From contig JAISXJ010000147.1 of assembly GCA_031270565.1 (NCBI GenBank), forward strand, positions 1 through 6,955: a DNA stretch of 6,955 bases, in the 5' to 3' direction. The position numbers and the translations under genes are program-made. The notes beneath the pieces were generated by a model. The model made no database searches, was not told where the DNA came from, and was given only the letters and a program-made list of their open reading frames with translations. Every line of letters starts with the position of its first letter. The stretch's first letter is position 1. Shown here in pieces: positions 5,488 through 6,955 of the stretch. The stretch comes from Prevotellaceae bacterium (lineage in GTDB: Bacteria > Bacteroidota > Bacteroidia > Bacteroidales > Paludibacteraceae).

Positions 5488-6485
5488 AAGAACATACAGC
5501 CCCTTTCCATTCCGGCTTAACGGTGTTTCAACAGGTGAAATCGGATATAGTAGCTTTGGCGCTGGCAGTCTATCGGTTTGTAAAACTTGATTTTCACCTG
5601 CTCTCCTACGTTTATACGCTGATTGTGGTGGTAGGCGGGATGTACGCCAACTATCGGTGGGACATCTACAACACGCTGTTACGTCCGACCTACGCAACAG
5701 GACAATCGCCTTGGGTGTTCGGGGTGTTTTGGCTGGTTGCCTATTTTTCGGTTGCCATTCCCGTTCTGCTACTTCAAAAACAGTATTCCATACTTCGTAA
5801 TCCCCGATTTTATATCAAGATTGTTGCCATTCTGGTCGTTTATGGCGTTGCTATCGGCTATCTGGAGCATTATGAGTGGGAACTTCCGACCCTTATGCCA
5901 TCTACCCGCGCTTTTTTGCTGCGCTGTTTTTCACAGCTTAAAGTTGCCTGCTTTATGCTGATTCCCATTATCATTATGAAAAAGACGATAGACAGACAGG
6001 TTCACGGTCTTTACGGTTTGTCACTCAATGCGCAATATATTAAGGGCTATCTGCTGTTGCTTGCAGTTATGTTGCCGGCTCTGATTGCCACTTCCTTTAC
6101 GCCGGATTTTTTGCAAGCCTATCCGCAGTTTCGTCCGTGGAGGTATCAGGAGCCGTTTGGCATGCCTGTCTGGCTCTACACCACACTCTTTGAAACCTCG
6201 TATGCTGTTGATTTCGTAATGGTAGAACTGCTCTTTCGGGGAGTTTTGGTGCTTGGGATGGTTTCACTTCTGGGACACAGGGCAATATTGCCTATGGTGG
6301 CGCTCTATGTTTCCATTCATTATGGGAAACCGCCTTTGGAGACGCTGTCATCCATGTTTGGCGGTTATATTCTGGGGGCGCTTGCCTATCAGACCAAACA
6401 TATCTGGGGCGGCGTCTTTGTGCATATCGGCATAGCGCTGACTATGGAAATTATGGGGTTTTTACACTATTATCTTTCTTGGTAA
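5484..6485 (+). CDS. CPBP-family (CAAX protease/bacteriocin-processing-like) multipass membrane protein
   Basis: This 333-residue protein starts at the ATG overlapping the upstream stop (ATGA), a sign of translational coupling. An in-frame ATG at 5433 would extend into the upstream gene and is less likely. Roughly eight hydrophobic segments are visible. The C-terminal third carries the CPBP/Abi layout: VELLFRG (247-253) for motif 1, YVSIHYGKP (275-283) for the FxxxH motif, and GGVFVHIGIA (309-318) for the last His motif. E248, R252, H279 and H314 are therefore present. The first Glu of the usual EExxxR motif is Val (V247), and the Asn often found four residues after the last His is Ala (A318). 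It may be a divergent intramembrane protease or a catalytically reduced relative; related Bacteroidota proteins may share this variant. Substrate and role are unknown. It is the last gene of the operon. Confidence 0.8.
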   Translation: MKEHTAPFHSGLTVFQQVKSDIVALALAVYRFVKLDFHLLSYVYTLIVVVGGMYANYRWDIYNTLLRPTYATGQSPWVFGVFWLVAYFSVAIPVLLLQKQYSILRNPRFYIKIVAILVVYGVAIGYLEHYEWELPTLMPSTRAFLLRCFSQLKVACFMLIPIIIMKKTIDRQVHGLYGLSLNAQYIKGYLLLLAVMLPALIATSFTPDFLQAYPQFRPWRYQEPFGMPVWLYTTLFETSYAVDFVMVELLFRGVLVLGMVSLLGHRAILPMVALYVSIHYGKPPLETLSSMFGGYILGALAYQTKHIWGGVFVHIGIALTMEIMGFLHYYLSW

Positions 6486-6521
6486 ATCAGTTAATTCTTT
6501 TTTTGAGGCGCTATAATATAA

Positions 6522-6545
6522 AGTGAATAACGAATAGTGAATAAT
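6522..6545. repeat. Second copy of 24-bp GTGAATA-type repeat
   Basis: The sequence is identical over 24 bases to 1018-1041, in the same orientation, and comprises GTGAATA, ACGAATA, GTGAATA plus edge bases. It lies 36 bases after the CPBP gene stop, so the two copies bracket the five-gene block. Confidence 0.85.
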
Positions 6546-6577
6546 AAGTTCCACAAGGCACGCAAAAATATTTTTCA

Positions 6578-6610
6578 CTAAAAACTACACTCTAATAGCT
6601 AAAAACTAAG
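6578..6610. repeat. Degenerate 7-bp repeat CTAnnnn
   Basis: Heptads CTAAAAA, CTACACT, CTAATAG and CTAAAAA (6578-6605) are followed by CTAAG. The 10-mer CTAAAAACTA occurs twice exactly 21 bases apart. On the minus strand it reads as xxxxTAG units, including CTATTAGAGT, which resembles the TTAGAGT block at 1048-1098 in inverted orientation. Confidence 0.7.
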
Positions 6611-6641
6611 AAAAGCCCCCGTTTCCAGGGGCTTTTTGTTT
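6611..6641. terminator. Bidirectional intrinsic terminator
   Basis: AAAAGCCCC (6611-6619) pairs perfectly with GGGGCTTTT (6628-6636) around an 8-base loop, followed by TTTTTGTTT on the plus strand. On the minus strand the stem also ends in a short T-run. It lies between convergent genes, 125 bases after the CPBP stop and about 20 bases after the FISUMP stop, so it can serve both. Confidence 0.8.
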
Positions 6642-6657
6642 GTCTTGGCGGTCGCTT

Positions 6658-6955
6658 TTATTCTGAAAGGCAACGCACACTGAAGCCGCAAGACCGATTG
6701 GAGCTGAACGTGTACTGTCCACCGCTGCTGAAGTACAGGTAGTAACCGTTAGTGCCAGTAGCAGTAGAGCTCCAGTAGTAGCCGATGCTGCCACGGCTGC
6801 CCAACGAGCCATTGCTGTCGTTCCGGGAGCCGGCAACGGGCAAAACGAGCGCATCGCCGATTTTAAGGCCGGTAGAGTAGTTAGTGGCACTATTTGTCCA
6901 TCCGCTGCTTTGAGTACCGGCAACCCAGCTGCTACCGCCGTCATTGGTACGATAA
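6658..6955 (-). CDS. FISUMP-domain surface protein, 3' end (runs off right edge)
   Basis: The gene reads leftward, open from the window edge to TAA at 6660-6658, giving 98 residues. The tail has the signature of the Fibrobacter succinogenes major paralogous domain (TIGR02145/Fib_succ_major type): LPVAGSRN, then GYYWSSTA, YYLYFSS and a closing GFSVRCLSE. These domains end extracellular proteins in many Bacteroidota and belong to, or resemble, C-type-lectin-like folds. The in-frame TTG at 6843 is an internal Leu codon of LPVAGSRN, not a start. The N-terminal part, probably with a signal peptide and a module like that of the left-edge gene, lies outside. The stretch between SRN and GFSV is rich in S, T, N, Y and G, with most codons ending in C or T. 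Function is unknown; adhesion or ligand binding is a guess. The domain assignment is strong. Confidence 0.88.
   Translation of the reverse strand, partial: YRTNDGGSSWVAGTQSSGWTNSATNYSTGLKIGDALVLPVAGSRNDSNGSLGSRGSIGYYWSSTATGTNGYYLYFSSGGQYTFSSNRSCGFSVRCLSE

Noticed and set aside
6606..6944. Minus-strand open frame of about 112 codons at the right edge
   Set aside because: It overlaps the FISUMP gene in another frame and runs through the terminator. The FISUMP frame has clear family motifs, so this one is a shadow.
1..6955. One FISUMP gene split by insertion of the five-gene block
   Set aside because: On the minus strand the right-edge gene ends with a normal C-terminus and stop, and the left-edge gene begins with its own ATG and signal peptide. 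They are two separate genes, not halves of one.

Overview
The window looks like a piece of a Bacteroidota chromosome, most likely Bacteroidales. The evidence is: Bacteroidota-type -7 promoter boxes (TAnnTTTG); start codons without Shine-Dalgarno sequences; signal peptides whose predicted cleavage leaves an N-terminal Gln; a type IX secretion (T9SS) C-terminal sorting domain; and two edge genes of the 'Fibrobacter succinogenes major paralogous domain' (FISUMP) type that is common in this phylum. No RNA gene, CRISPR array, insertion sequence or complete transposase gene was found.

Layout. The left edge (1-533, minus) carries the 5' part of a secreted cell-surface-type protein. Positions 534-1210 are a 677-base non-coding stretch packed with structure: a cluster of triloop hairpins (593-692, plus one at 775-799) resembling REP/BIME elements, a run of nine G, a minus-strand -7 box, and three blocks of 7-bp tandem repeats that run almost up to apbE. 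Positions 1211-6485 hold five plus-strand genes. The first is an ApbE-type FAD:protein FMN transferase. After a 175-base gap with its own promoter comes a tight four-gene unit: a small lipoprotein, a T9SS-exported subtilisin-like protease, a GtrA-family membrane protein and a CPBP-family membrane protein. These have gaps of 31 and 15 bases and then a 4-base ATGA overlap. Positions 6486-6657 hold more 7-bp repeats and a bidirectional terminator. The right edge (6658-6955, minus) is the 3' end of a FISUMP-domain protein.

How the genes may work together. The most interesting point is that the C-terminal part of the lipoprotein (about residues 90-148) aligns without gaps over 39 residues with the N-terminal propeptide of the protease encoded immediately downstream. 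This suggests a membrane-anchored stand-alone propeptide, acting as inhibitor or chaperone, paired with a secreted subtilase. The arrangement recalls the Spi inhibitor beside SpeB in streptococci but uses a different protease family. The lipoprotein lacks an acidic surface-export signal after its Cys, so it probably faces the periplasm and could hold the protease inactive before T9SS export. The GtrA-like and CPBP-like membrane proteins are probably co-transcribed; their link to the protease is unknown.

A 24-bp exact direct repeat (1018-1041 and 6522-6545) brackets the whole five-gene block, and FISUMP-type genes lie on both sides. This hints that the block sits as a cassette inside a repeat-rich neighbourhood of surface-protein genes.
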